Assembly: GCF_003815535.1 (NCBI RefSeq)
Contig: NZ_RPFZ01000001.1
Span: 1,364,001-1,428,000, forward strand
DNA from: Aurantiacibacter spongiae
GTDB lineage: Bacteria > Pseudomonadota > Alphaproteobacteria > Sphingomonadales > Sphingomonadaceae
DNA: 64,000 bases
Direction: 5' to 3'
Each line of letters starts with the position of its first letter. Position 1 is the first letter of the stretch. A program made the position numbers and the translations under genes. Of the stretch, positions 43,799-52,153 are shown one piece after another. Below the pieces are notes generated by a model. It saw only the letters and a program-made list of their open reading frames with translations. It was not told the DNA's origin and searched no databases.

Positions 43799-44329
43799 TC
43801 AGATCTTCTTCGAGATGCCGATCGCGGCCTTGCAGCCCAGCCGGATCGCGGCGGACAACAGCGGATAGCCGGGCGCGCGCTCTGCGCCCGCCTCGAGTGC
43901 CGCGTCGCGGTGTTCGCGCTCGTCCTCGCGGAAGCGTTCGATCATGTCGGCAAGCTCGGGATCGTCGCCGTCCGCTTCGAGCGTTTCCAGCTGCGCTGAG
44001 TAATGGCGGTCGATCTCCTCCTCCACCGCGGCGGTGCAGGCCATCGCCGCCTCCGGTCCGATCAGCGCGGTGACCGCGCCCAGCGCGTAACCGGCACGGT
44101 CCCAGAACGGCTGGAGGATCGTGGGGCGCACGCCGCGCCGGGCCATCAGCGCGTCGAATTGCGCGCGGTGGCGCTTCTCCTGCTCGGCCATGCCGCGGAT
44201 TTCCGCCGAGTGCGGGCCGCGGTCGCCCATGACGGCGAGCTGCCCGGCATAGATCCGCGTCGCGCCGAATTCGCCGGCCTGGTCGACGCGGATCATCTCT
44301 TCGCGGGTCTTGCGGTTCGTCTCGGTCAT
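43799..44329 (-). CDS. coq7: Demethoxyubiquinone hydroxylase
   Basis: This 176-residue diiron monooxygenase makes the penultimate hydroxylation in ubiquinone synthesis. The carboxylate/His ligands form the usual pattern: RVDQAGEFGA (Glu), EQEKRH (E-X2-H), AAVEEEID (Glu) and REDEREH (E-X2-H). It is a compact COQ7 protein of normal size. Its start overlaps the dsbB stop by four bases. It feeds the same quinone pool as the bc1 complex at the window start. Confidence 0.93.
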   Translation of the reverse strand: MTETNRKTREEMIRVDQAGEFGATRIYAGQLAVMGDRGPHSAEIRGMAEQEKRHRAQFDALMARRGVRPTILQPFWDRAGYALGAVTALIGPEAAMACTAAVEEEIDRHYSAQLETLEADGDDPELADMIERFREDEREHRDAALEAGAERAPGYPLLSAAIRLGCKAAIGISKKI

Positions 44330-44778
44330 GCGCGCGTCTCCCTGGCCAGCAGCAACACCCATATGGCGATTGCGCCGCCCAGCGAAAGGAGCGCGTTGAA
44401 CCCGGCGAGCGAGATGCCGAACAAGGTCCAGGCCGGTTCGTCGCAGCGGACGAAATCGAGCGAGGTGAAATCGCCCGTGCCCGCGCATCCCGGCCCTTCC
44501 CACCAGCGATATTCGACGCCGGCATGGAACACCCCGATCAGGCCCGACACCGCGATGGCAAGCCCCGCCAACGCGATCCACGCCCGGCGCGGCGGCAATA
44601 CGGTCGAAACGAGGCCGATCAGGATCGCCGCGAAGTGCGGATAGCGTTGCCACCAGCACATCTGGCACGGGGCGAGGTCGAAGCCGTATTGCCCGACATA
44701 GGCACCGGCCAGCAGCAGCGCGGGAATGCCGAGGGCAAGGCGCTGCGCAAGTTTGTCGGAGGGAGATAGCGGGGTCAT
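44326..44778 (-). CDS. dsbB: DsbB-family disulfide bond formation protein
   Basis: The 150-residue inner-membrane protein has four helices, the quinone-linked pair Cys38/Cys41 (APCQMCWWQR) and a second periplasmic pair Cys98/Cys112. This is the DsbB design, oxidising DsbA and passing electrons to ubiquinone. The start MTPLSPS was chosen over an upstream MAARR because the shorter form matches family length. No dsbA is present in the window. It overlaps coq7 by four bases. Confidence 0.9.
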   Translation of the reverse strand: MTPLSPSDKLAQRLALGIPALLLAGAYVGQYGFDLAPCQMCWWQRYPHFAAILIGLVSTVLPPRRAWIALAGLAIAVSGLIGVFHAGVEYRWWEGPGCAGTGDFTSLDFVRCDEPAWTLFGISLAGFNALLSLGGAIAIWVLLLARETRA

Positions 44779-44858
44779 GCGCGCCTTATCGGGAGGCACG
44801 AGGCACGAGGCAATGCGTTTGTTTGGCGGGCGCCGCGCAGCCACGCCCGCCAGACGGA

Positions 44859-46193
44859 TTACCTCGAAGCCACGCCGCGCCCCGCCGTGCGCCTCAGCGT
44901 GCGGGCGGCGTAGTCGAGCTGGAAGTCGTCGATCCCCTGTTCCTCCAGCTGCGCGGCCGTAAGCTGGAAGCGCGGATCGTCCATCCGGTCGCGTTCGAGC
45001 GCCTCGTCCTCCCGGCCTACCTCGCCGACCAGATGGCCGCGAAGGTCGCTTTCGCGCAGCGCGTAGCGCTGGCGGCGCGCGGCGTCGGGATCGGACAGCT
45101 GCGGGACGCGGATGTCGGGTTCGATCCCGCCTTCCTGCACGCTGCGGCCCGAGGGGGTGTAGTAGCGCGCCGTGGTCAGCTTGAGCGCGGTGTCGCGGGT
45201 CAGCGGCAGCAGCGTCTGCACGCTACCCTTGCCGAAGCTGCGCTCTCCCATCACCAGCGCGCGGTGATGATCCTGCAGCGCCCCGGCGACGATCTCGCTG
45301 GCCGAGGCGGAGCCTTCGTCGATCAGCACGATGATGGGCAGACCTTCGGCGACATCGCCGCGATAGACGCTCTCGGCATCGTAGTAGATCGTGTCGCGCC
45401 GGCTGCGTCCGCGCTGGGAGACGATCTGCCCGTCGGCCAGGAACAGGTCGGACAGTGCCACCGCCTCGTCCAGCGCGCCGCCCGGGTTGCGCCGCAGGTC
45501 GAGCACGATGCCGTTCAGCCTGCCGGTCGCCTCGGTCCGCAGGGCGGCGAGCGCGTCGCGCACGTCGCTGCCGACGTCGGCGGAGAATTCGTTGACGCTG
45601 ATATGACCGATATTGCCGTCCAGCAGCTCGTGCGTCACCGGTTCCAGTTCGATCACGCCGCGCGTCACGCTGACCTCGAACGGATCGTCGCGACCGGGAC
45701 GGAAGATGGTCAGCTCGATCGCCGAACCCGCCGGCCCGCGCATCTGCGCGACCGCTTCGTCCAGATCCAGTCCGTAGATCAGCTTGCCGTCGATATGGGT
45801 GATGAAATCGCCGGCCTTGATGCCGGCGGCATCCGCCGGGCTGCCCTTGAACGGGCTGACGACCTTCACCGCGCCCTCGTCCATCTGCACGGAAATGCCG
45901 AGACCCTGGTAATTGCCGTCGATCATGGTGTTCAGGCGCTCGAGCGCCGTACCGTCGAGATAGGCCGAGTGCGGATCGAGCGAGGCCAGCATGCCGTCTA
46001 TCGCGCCGCGAATCAGCGTCTCGTCGTCCACCGGATCCACGTAGCTCGCCTTGATCCGCTGATAGGTGGCGAACAGTTTGGCGAATTCGGGCGAGGCGCG
46101 CCCCTCCACCTGCGCGAAACCGGCGGTGGTGGCGGGCAGCAGGGCGACGGCCGTGCAGAGGGCGGCAGCGCGCAGGGTCGGGGCGAATTTCAT
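44859..46193 (-). CDS. ctpA: Carboxy-terminal processing protease CtpA (S41A)
   Basis: The 444-residue exported serine protease has a signal peptide (about 1-28). The N-terminal domain contains YVDPVDDETLIRGAIDGM and LDPHSAYL. A PDZ domain follows (about 85-165), then the S41 catalytic domain with Ser297 (GSASASE) and Lys322 (FGKGSVQT), the correct 25-residue spacing. It degrades or matures periplasmic proteins. It is 115 bases after the EnvC-like gene, a pairing common in Proteobacteria. Confidence 0.96.
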   Translation of the reverse strand: MKFAPTLRAAALCTAVALLPATTAGFAQVEGRASPEFAKLFATYQRIKASYVDPVDDETLIRGAIDGMLASLDPHSAYLDGTALERLNTMIDGNYQGLGISVQMDEGAVKVVSPFKGSPADAAGIKAGDFITHIDGKLIYGLDLDEAVAQMRGPAGSAIELTIFRPGRDDPFEVSVTRGVIELEPVTHELLDGNIGHISVNEFSADVGSDVRDALAALRTEATGRLNGIVLDLRRNPGGALDEAVALSDLFLADGQIVSQRGRSRRDTIYYDAESVYRGDVAEGLPIIVLIDEGSASASEIVAGALQDHHRALVMGERSFGKGSVQTLLPLTRDTALKLTTARYYTPSGRSVQEGGIEPDIRVPQLSDPDAARRQRYALRESDLRGHLVGEVGREDEALERDRMDDPRFQLTAAQLEEQGIDDFQLDYAARTLRRTAGRGVASR

Positions 46194-46308
46194 CTGAGTG
46201 GCGTGTCCTTGCCGAAAGAGGCGTGTCCCATGTTTGTCGTTTTATCGCATGGCGGCGCTGAACGCCAGATGAGGCGATCGGGGCGCGCCGTTGCGGGACA
46301 GCGCGGCG

Positions 46309-47532
46309 CTAGCGCAGCAGGCCCAGCGGATTGACCGGCTCTCCGTCCCGGCGCAGTTCGAGCGTCACCGTGGGCTTGTCCGGCCCTGCCACGCCCAGCG
46401 GCGCGCCGCCGAGCAGCGTCTCCCCCACCGCTACGTCGGAGCGGGCGAGACCGGTTACGAGACTCGTCCAGCCACCGGCATGCTCGATGATGACGATGCG
46501 CCCGTATCCGCGATAGGGCCCGGCAAAGGCGACGCGCCCGGCGGCGGGGGCGACGACCTGGGCGCCGGCAAGCGGGGCGAGCGTCAGGCCCTGGCTCAAT
46601 CCCGCCTCCACGGGGGCGCCGAAGCCCGTCACCGTGCGGCCGGCCACCGGCAGGATATAGGGCGAGGGCGCGGCGGTTCGGCGGGGCTCGGGAGCCGCCT
46701 CTTCCGCGGCATTGCCCGTTTGCGCGAGATCCGGCCGGGCCGGTCGCGGCCGCGGCCCGGGAAGCGCGGCAAGCTGCGCGCGCAAGGAGGCCGCGCGGTC
46801 CAGTTCGCCGACCAGCGCATCGAGATCGCGAGCCTCCTCCGCCAGCGCCAGCGCGCGCTCCGCTTCGCGACTGGCGGAGCCGCCGGCAGACCGCGCGGCG
46901 AGGCGCTGGCGAGTTTCGATTTCGGCCAGTTCCTCGCGCCGGTTCGCCAGCGTCGCTTCCTCGTTCCGCAGCGCCTGCGCGGCGGCGAGCGCTTCGGCCC
47001 GAAACTGGCGCGAGCGCGCGATCCGTTCGCGAAGGCCGCGCGTCTGGCCGCGCACTTCGGGGACGGTGTCGTGCAGCATGGCGCGCAGATAGACCACGTC
47101 CTTGACCGAGCCCGGTCGCAGGACGGCAAGCGTGACCGGGCGGCGGGCGAATTGCTGGAGCGCCGCAGTCAGGCGCACCACCGGCTGTTGCTCGCGGCCC
47201 AGTTCCTCGCGCAGGGCGGTGCGGCGGGCGTCGATCATCGCGATGCGCGCGCGCGCCGCGGCGATCCCTTCCTCGGCCTGCTGGATCCGGGCGGCCAGCG
47301 CGGCGGCCTTGCTGGCGGCACGTTCGGCGGCATCCTTCGCCGCCTGAGCCCGGGCCTCCAGCCGCACGCTGCGCGCCTCGGCGGCGCGGCGCCCCTCCAG
47401 CGCAGCGGCGAGCGCGGCGCGGGTTTCGCCCGGATCGTCGTAGAGCGTGGCGCGCTGCCCCTTCGCCCCGGTCGAAACCAGGGCGGCGGCGAACAGGGCT
47501 ATGGCCCCGGTTAACAGCAGCAGGCGGTGCAT
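46309..47532 (-). CDS. envC: EnvC-like murein hydrolase activator with degenerate LytM domain
   Basis: The 407-residue protein has a signal peptide, a long coiled coil (about 30-250, rich in Ala/Arg/Glu), and a C-terminal M23 (LytM) domain. The zinc ligands are lost: the first His is replaced in GLSQGLTL, the YAHL motif reads VTGL, and HLHFE reads VTLEL. That is the pattern of EnvC, which activates amidases rather than cutting peptidoglycan. The start MHRLLLL lies eight bases after rlmH. It differs from the intact M23 protein at 50.5 kb. Confidence 0.9.
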   Translation of the reverse strand: MHRLLLLTGAIALFAAALVSTGAKGQRATLYDDPGETRAALAAALEGRRAAEARSVRLEARAQAAKDAAERAASKAAALAARIQQAEEGIAAARARIAMIDARRTALREELGREQQPVVRLTAALQQFARRPVTLAVLRPGSVKDVVYLRAMLHDTVPEVRGQTRGLRERIARSRQFRAEALAAAQALRNEEATLANRREELAEIETRQRLAARSAGGSASREAERALALAEEARDLDALVGELDRAASLRAQLAALPGPRPRPARPDLAQTGNAAEEAAPEPRRTAAPSPYILPVAGRTVTGFGAPVEAGLSQGLTLAPLAGAQVVAPAAGRVAFAGPYRGYGRIVIIEHAGGWTSLVTGLARSDVAVGETLLGGAPLGVAGPDKPTVTLELRRDGEPVNPLGLLR

Positions 47533-47539
47533 GGCGGGC

Positions 47540-47962
47540 CTATCCTGCCCGATGATAGGGGTGGCCGGCAAGGATCGCCGTCGCGCGGAACAACTGTTCC
47601 ATCAGCATGGCGCGGGCAAGCAGATGCGGCCAGGTGGCCCTGCCGAACGCGACCAGCAGATCAGCCTCCGCACGCTCGGCATCACTGTGCCCGTCCGCCG
47701 CGCCGAGCACGAAGCGACATTCGCGCATCCCATCGTCGCGCCAGCGTTCCAGGTGACGGGCGAGCTGTTCGGAGGACAGGTCGCGGCCCTTCTCGTCGAG
47801 CAGCACCGTGCGATACGGCGTCAGCGGGTCGGCGACCCTGCCCCCGGTTTCCGGCAGTTCGGTCAGCCTGAGCGGCCAGGCAATTCGCTTCTCGTACCGC
47901 TCGACCAGTTCGGCTTCGGGCGAGCGGGCGATCTTGCCGCGCGCGATGACGTGTAGGAGCAT
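47540..47962 (-). CDS. rlmH: 23S rRNA (pseudouridine-1915-N3) methyltransferase
   Basis: This 140-residue SPOUT methyltransferase modifies helix 69 of 23S rRNA. Conserved blocks are LLDEKGRDLSSEQLA, FVLGAADGHS, FGRATWPHLLARAML and the C-terminal LAGHPYHR. The last makes up the AdoMet-binding knot. rsfS lies 36 bases upstream; the rsfS-rlmH order is conserved across many bacteria. Confidence 0.96.
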   Translation of the reverse strand: MLLHVIARGKIARSPEAELVERYEKRIAWPLRLTELPETGGRVADPLTPYRTVLLDEKGRDLSSEQLARHLERWRDDGMRECRFVLGAADGHSDAERAEADLLVAFGRATWPHLLARAMLMEQLFRATAILAGHPYHRAG

Positions 47963-47998
47963 GGGCCTGGCCGGTCGGTTTCCCGCACGCGAAGGCGG

Positions 47999-48433
47999 CT
48001 AGTTCCCGACCGCGCTCTTCGCCTCGCCATCCTCGCCGAAGCCCCACATCCGCTCGAGATTGTAGAAGCTGCGGACCTCGGGGCGGAACAGGTGAACCAC
48101 GACGTCGCCCGCGTCGATCAGGACCCAGTCTGCCGCCGGCAGCCCTTCGATGCGCGGGGCCGGTTCGCCCGAATGCTTGATCTTCTCGGCGAGCTTCTGC
48201 GCCATCGCGGCGACCTGCCGGGTCGAGCGGCCCGAGGCGACGATCATGTGATCGGCGATCGAACTCTTGCCCTCGAGCGGGATCGAGACGAGGTCGATCG
48301 CCTGGTCGTCGTCGAGCTGGGTGAGGATCAGGTGATGCAGCGAGCCGGGCTCGGCATCGGGAAGGGTATCGTTATCGGGCATGGAATAGGGGGTGGCTTT
48401 CGCGGCGGAACCGGTTTGGCTGGCTTCGATCAT
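47999..48433 (-). CDS. rsfS: Ribosome silencing factor RsfS
   Basis: The 144-residue protein of the Iojap/RsfS family binds L14 and blocks subunit joining when growth slows. Conserved blocks are LDDDQAIDLVSIPLEGKSSIADHMIVASGRS, WVLIDAGDVVVHLF and RSFYNLERMW. The N-terminus is about 30 residues longer than many relatives, so MPDNDTL (48382) is an alternative start. nadD lies 60 bases upstream. Confidence 0.95.
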   Translation of the reverse strand: MIEASQTGSAAKATPYSMPDNDTLPDAEPGSLHHLILTQLDDDQAIDLVSIPLEGKSSIADHMIVASGRSTRQVAAMAQKLAEKIKHSGEPAPRIEGLPAADWVLIDAGDVVVHLFRPEVRSFYNLERMWGFGEDGEAKSAVGN

Positions 48434-48493
48434 CGCTACGAGAGATGCTCCTGTGCAGTGCGAATGGGGAATACCCAGTGGCGCGCGGCAGCA

Positions 48494-49174
48494 TCATTGC
48501 GTCCGCACCCCCGCGATATGGGAAGGTTCGCCAGGTTTTATAAGGGTATGCGTCACATCGTCCCTCGGGGCCGCGCCGGTCATGGCGTCGGACCAGTCGG
48601 GATCCGCACGGCGCAACTGGGTGGCCGAGCGCGGATCGGGATCGAAACGCAATTCAATCAGCGCAGGTGCGCTCCATTCGCGCCGGTTTCCAAGACGGGC
48701 CGCGGGCAACCGGTAACGTCGCAGCCATGCCCTAGCGGGGCTCGCCAGGGCCTCGCCATCATATCCGGGCCGGGCGATGACCGCAATCGGCATTTCCCGG
48801 GCAATGGTGCGCCAGTCCTTCCAGCGGTGGAATTGCGCGAGATTGTCGGACCCCATCAGCCAGATGAAGCGGCGCCGGGGATAGCGGCGCTTGAGCGCGC
48901 GCAGCGTATCGACGGTGTACCGTGTGCCGAGGTCACGCTCGATGGCGGTCACGCGGATCGGCGCGCGGCGCGCCATGCGCTTCGCCGATCGCACGCGGGC
49001 CGCAAGCGGGGCCATGCCGGTCTTCGGCTTCAGCGGATTTCCCGGGGAGACGAGCCACCACGCCTCGTCCAGCGCCAAGGCCTTCAGAGCGAACAGGGTG
49101 ATCCGGCGGTGTCCGCCATGCGCGGGATTGAAGCTTCCGCCAAGAAGGCCGGTGACAGGTCCGGTGCGACGCAA
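48494..49174 (-). CDS. nadD: Nicotinate-nucleotide adenylyltransferase
   Basis: The 226-residue NAD-synthesis enzyme has the nucleotidyltransferase motif LLGGSFNPAHGGHRRI and the MGSDNLAQFHRWKDW block. Its final part is weakly conserved and ends in a polar tail. It makes deamido-NAD from nicotinate mononucleotide and ATP. It begins four bases after the aldo/keto reductase stop and precedes rsfS. Confidence 0.95.
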   Translation of the reverse strand: MRRTGPVTGLLGGSFNPAHGGHRRITLFALKALALDEAWWLVSPGNPLKPKTGMAPLAARVRSAKRMARRAPIRVTAIERDLGTRYTVDTLRALKRRYPRRRFIWLMGSDNLAQFHRWKDWRTIAREMPIAVIARPGYDGEALASPARAWLRRYRLPAARLGNRREWSAPALIELRFDPDPRSATQLRRADPDWSDAMTGAAPRDDVTHTLIKPGEPSHIAGVRTQ

Positions 49175-49178
49175 GCGG

Positions 49179-50234
49179 TCAGTCGTCCTTCGGGGGATCG
49201 CCGGCCCTGCCGCCGGAGCGGTAGGAGGATTGCCTCTCGATCATCCAGCCCGGATATTCGGGGCGCAGCGCGCTCGCCTTGTCGAGCCGCTCCATGTCCT
49301 CGTCCGACAGCGAAACGTCGACCGCGCCCAGATTGTCCTCCAGCTGGTGCGTCTTCTTGGCCCCGACGATGACGCTGGTGACAACCGGCTTGGCCAGCAG
49401 CCACGCCAGCGCGACCTGCGCGACGCTGGCGCCGCGCGCGTCGGCGATCTCGCGCATGATGTCGAGGATGGCGAAACCATGCTCCTTATCGACCGGCGGA
49501 AAATCGAAATCGGCGCGGCGGCCCTCGGCCCCCTTGTCGCGGGTGTACTTGCCCGACAGGAACCCGCCGGCGAGCGGGCTCCACACCATCAGGCCGAGGG
49601 TCTCGCTCTCCAGCAACGGCACGATCTCGCGTTCGAGCCCGCGACCCACGAGCGAATAATAGGCCTGGAGCGAAACCGGCGCCGCGATGCCCAGCCGTTC
49701 GGCGATGCCGAGCGCCTTCGCGATCTGCCAGGCGGCCCAGTTCGACACGCCGACATAGCGCGCGCGGCCCGACGCCACGATCGTCTCGAGCGCGCGCAAC
49801 GTCTCCTCGACCGGAGCGGCGGGATCCCAGCCGTGGATCTGGTAGAGGTCGACATGATCCATGCCGAGCCGGTCCAGGCTGGCGTCGATGGCGTTCAGCA
49901 GGTGTCCGCGCCCCGCGCCACGCTGGTTCACGCCCTCGCCCATCGGGCCGTAGGCCTTCGTGGCGACCACCACCTCGTCCCGCGCGAGGCCGAGGTCGCG
50001 GATCGCCTGCCCGGTTATCTTCTCGCTCAGCCCCTCGGCATAGACATTCGCGGTGTCGAGGAAATTGATGCCCCCGTCGATGGCGGTACGCACCATCTGC
50101 GTCGCTTCGTCCTGCTGCAGCTTGCCGATCTTCTGCCACATGCCGTCCCCGCCGCCGAACGTCATGGTGCCGAGGCACAATTCGGAAACGAAGAGGCCGG
50201 TCCGGCCGAACTGGTTGTACTGCATGTCTGCCAT
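49179..50234 (-). CDS. Aldo/keto reductase
   Basis: The 351-residue TIM-barrel NADPH-dependent reductase opens with QYNQFGRTGLFVSELCLGTMTFG. It has the DTANVYAEGLSE block with the catalytic Asp and Tyr, VVATKAYGPMGEG with the catalytic Lys, and VDLYQIHGWDP with the catalytic His. The substrate is unknown. It is the first gene of the long minus-strand run to coq7. A 275-base gap separates it from the divergent M23 gene. Confidence 0.94.
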   Translation of the reverse strand: MADMQYNQFGRTGLFVSELCLGTMTFGGGDGMWQKIGKLQQDEATQMVRTAIDGGINFLDTANVYAEGLSEKITGQAIRDLGLARDEVVVATKAYGPMGEGVNQRGAGRGHLLNAIDASLDRLGMDHVDLYQIHGWDPAAPVEETLRALETIVASGRARYVGVSNWAAWQIAKALGIAERLGIAAPVSLQAYYSLVGRGLEREIVPLLESETLGLMVWSPLAGGFLSGKYTRDKGAEGRRADFDFPPVDKEHGFAILDIMREIADARGASVAQVALAWLLAKPVVTSVIVGAKKTHQLEDNLGAVDVSLSDEDMERLDKASALRPEYPGWMIERQSSYRSGGRAGDPPKDD

Positions 50235-50360
50235 TATCCGTTTTACGCTGAAACCGATCTTCCAAGTCGCGAGAGGCGGGCCGTGTTCCCGAACGTTTCA
50301 ATTCGCCCCTGCGCGCTCGAATCGAAGCCGCAAACAATAGAGATTCGCCCATCCGGTTCC

Positions 50361-50402
50361 CGATGAAACGGAAAATTTTTCAGGGCGGGGCACGTTTCAT
50401 CG
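50361..50402. promoter_or_regulatory. 10-bp inverted repeat with AT-rich core in the AKR/M23 divergent gap
   Basis: CGATGAAACG (50361-50370) and its exact reverse complement CGTTTCATCG (50393-50402) flank a 22-base spacer holding a GAAAATTTTTC palindrome. It lies 108 bases upstream of the M23 start and 127 upstream of the aldo/keto reductase. It may be a divergent operator or a promoter-proximal hairpin. The rest of the gap (50235-50509) shows no clear promoter elements. Confidence 0.5.
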
Positions 50403-50509
50403 CAACTTTTGTTCGACTCGCCCCAAAGGTTAATACCAGCCTATCGACGTAGGGCGCCGCGCCGGTATCCCGGTCGGCAACAGTCTAGAAGCAACCGGAC
50501 GGGGTCGTT

Positions 50510-51679
50510 TTGCAGATATTTACCGCTGGCGGATGGGACCGCCTGCGGAGCTGGTTTCCGGAGCGTGAATTCTTCATGCGCTCCGATGGCCAGGTTCGCT
50601 TCATTACCGTGACCACGCGCATGCAGATGATCGCCGCCGGAGCGCTGGCCGCGCTCGTGCTGGTCGTTCTCGGCACGATGGGCGCGACCGCGTTCAGCCA
50701 GTACCGCGCCGCGAGCGAGCGGATCGCGCTGGCCGACCGCGAAGCGCACGTGGCGCAATCGGAAACGCGCCTTGCCGATTACCGCGACGATCTGGCCCAC
50801 ACCACCGCCGATCTGGAACAGCGCCAGGCCTATCTCGAAGGCATGCTCGACATGCTGCCCGAGGACATCGTTGCCGAAGTGAAGGCCGATGCCGCCACCG
50901 ATTCGGGTGCCGAATCGGAAAAGCTCATCAGCATGATCCGCGATTCGTTTCCCGAAGCGGAAGGGCTGGCCCGCATCGAGGCGCGGCAGCTCGCCTTCGC
51001 CGAAGGGCTGACCCGCTATGCCGATCGCCGCGCGACCCGCGCCGAAGCGGCGATACGCAAGCTGGGCCTCGATCCGCGGGCGATGCAACGCGCAAGCGCC
51101 GCCGCGATGGGCGGTCCGCTGGAGACGCTGTCATCCGAAGCCGACGGTTCGCTCGATCCGCGTTTCGAACGCCTGGGACTGTCGCTCGCGCGGATGAGCG
51201 CGCTGGAGCGGGGCCTCGATTCGATCCCGCAGGTCATGCCAGCCGACATGAACCTCATCTCCTCCGGCTTCGGTCCGCGCAGCGATCCGTTCAACGGCAC
51301 CGCCGCCATGCATAGCGGGCTGGACTTCCGCGGTGCGCTCGGCTCGCCCATCCATGCCGCCGCCGACGGCCGGGTATCCTTTGTCGGCGTTCGCTCGGGC
51401 TACGGCAACGTGGTCGAGATCACGCACACTTCCGGCATGATCACCCGTTATGCCCACATGTCGCGCTTCAACACCCGCGTCGGTGCCCGCGTCGATGCCG
51501 GCGACGTGATCGGCGCGATCGGCAGCACCGGTCGTTCGACCGGCCCCCACCTGCATTTCGAAGTCCGCATCAATGGCCGCGCCGTAAACCCGCGCCCGTT
51601 CCTGGAGACCGCACCCGATGTTCTCGAAGAAGCCCGAGCAGAATTCGCCGGCCATCGCGGGGCCACGCACCGTGGCTAA
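50510..51679 (+). CDS. M23 (LytM) peptidoglycan endopeptidase, membrane-anchored
   Basis: The 389-residue protein has a short cytoplasmic part with WFPEREFFMRS, one membrane helix (about 40-62), a coiled-coil region (about 65-125), and a C-terminal LytM domain. All zinc and catalytic residues are present: His268/Asp272 in MHSGLDF, YAHM, and His347/His349 in HLHFEVR. The start is the TTG at 50510, the only usable start before an upstream TAG that keeps the family-typical leader; ATG 50576 would delete it. It overlaps the bactofilin gene by 62 bases. Confidence 0.93.
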   Translation: MQIFTAGGWDRLRSWFPEREFFMRSDGQVRFITVTTRMQMIAAGALAALVLVVLGTMGATAFSQYRAASERIALADREAHVAQSETRLADYRDDLAHTTADLEQRQAYLEGMLDMLPEDIVAEVKADAATDSGAESEKLISMIRDSFPEAEGLARIEARQLAFAEGLTRYADRRATRAEAAIRKLGLDPRAMQRASAAAMGGPLETLSSEADGSLDPRFERLGLSLARMSALERGLDSIPQVMPADMNLISSGFGPRSDPFNGTAAMHSGLDFRGALGSPIHAAADGRVSFVGVRSGYGNVVEITHTSGMITRYAHMSRFNTRVGARVDAGDVIGAIGSTGRSTGPHLHFEVRINGRAVNPRPFLETAPDVLEEARAEFAGHRGATHRG

Positions 51680-52076
51680 GGCCGGCAGCACCTTTTCCGT
51701 CATCGGTCCCGACGTCACCATACGCGGAGATATCGAGGCGTCGGTCGACCTGCACGTCGATGGCAAGGTGGTCGGCGATATCGCCTGCGCCTCGCTGGTA
51801 CAGGGCGAATCGAGCCGCATCGAGGGCGAGGTGAAGGCCGAAAGCGCCCGCCTGTCGGGCGAGGTCGCCGGCACGGTGGAGGTGCGCGAACTGGTCGTGC
51901 TGCGTAGCGCGCGGATCGCCGGTGACGTTTCCTACGAGACGCTGACCATCGAACAGGGCGCGTCGGTCGATGGCCGCTTCGCCCCGCTCGACAACCGCTC
52001 CGCTATCAGGGGCGCGAATGACGCGGCGGACGCGGACACGTCCGACGAGGAGCGCACCCTGACCCTCGCCGGATAG
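51618..52076 (+). CDS. Bactofilin (polymer-forming cytoskeletal protein)
   Basis: The 152-residue protein has a central right-handed beta-helix (about 28-118, with GPDVTIRGDIEA, VDGKVVGDIAC, EGEVKAES, GEVAGTVEV and RIAGDVSYE repeats). It has a short N-terminus of the kind used for membrane contact and an acidic tail. Bactofilins form filaments that scaffold cell-wall enzymes; in Helicobacter, Caulobacter and Hyphomonas they work with M23 or PBP enzymes. The ATG lies inside the M23 gene in another frame, preceded by GGAGACC. Confidence 0.95.
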   Translation: MFSKKPEQNSPAIAGPRTVAKAGSTFSVIGPDVTIRGDIEASVDLHVDGKVVGDIACASLVQGESSRIEGEVKAESARLSGEVAGTVEVRELVVLRSARIAGDVSYETLTIEQGASVDGRFAPLDNRSAIRGANDAADADTSDEERTLTLAG

Positions 52077-52094
52077 GGCGGCGTGCCGAAGTCC

Positions 52095-52137
52095 GAACGA
52101 AAAGGGGCGGCCCCGGCGGGGTCGCCCCTTTTCGTTC
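52095..52137. terminator. Strong bidirectional terminator between bactofilin and trcR
   Basis: GAACGAAAAGGGGCG (52095-52109) pairs perfectly with CGCCCCTTTTCGTTC (52123-52137), extended by five further inner pairs to a 20-bp stem with a three-base loop (GGC). A-runs and T-runs occur on both arms, so it can end transcription of both convergent genes. Confidence 0.85.
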
Positions 52138-52153
52138 CGGTCGCGCCAGCGGC

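Noticed and set aside
50429-50434. GGTTAA half-site upstream of the M23 gene as a CtrA box
   Set aside because: Only one half-site; no second TTAA at the expected 7-base spacing.
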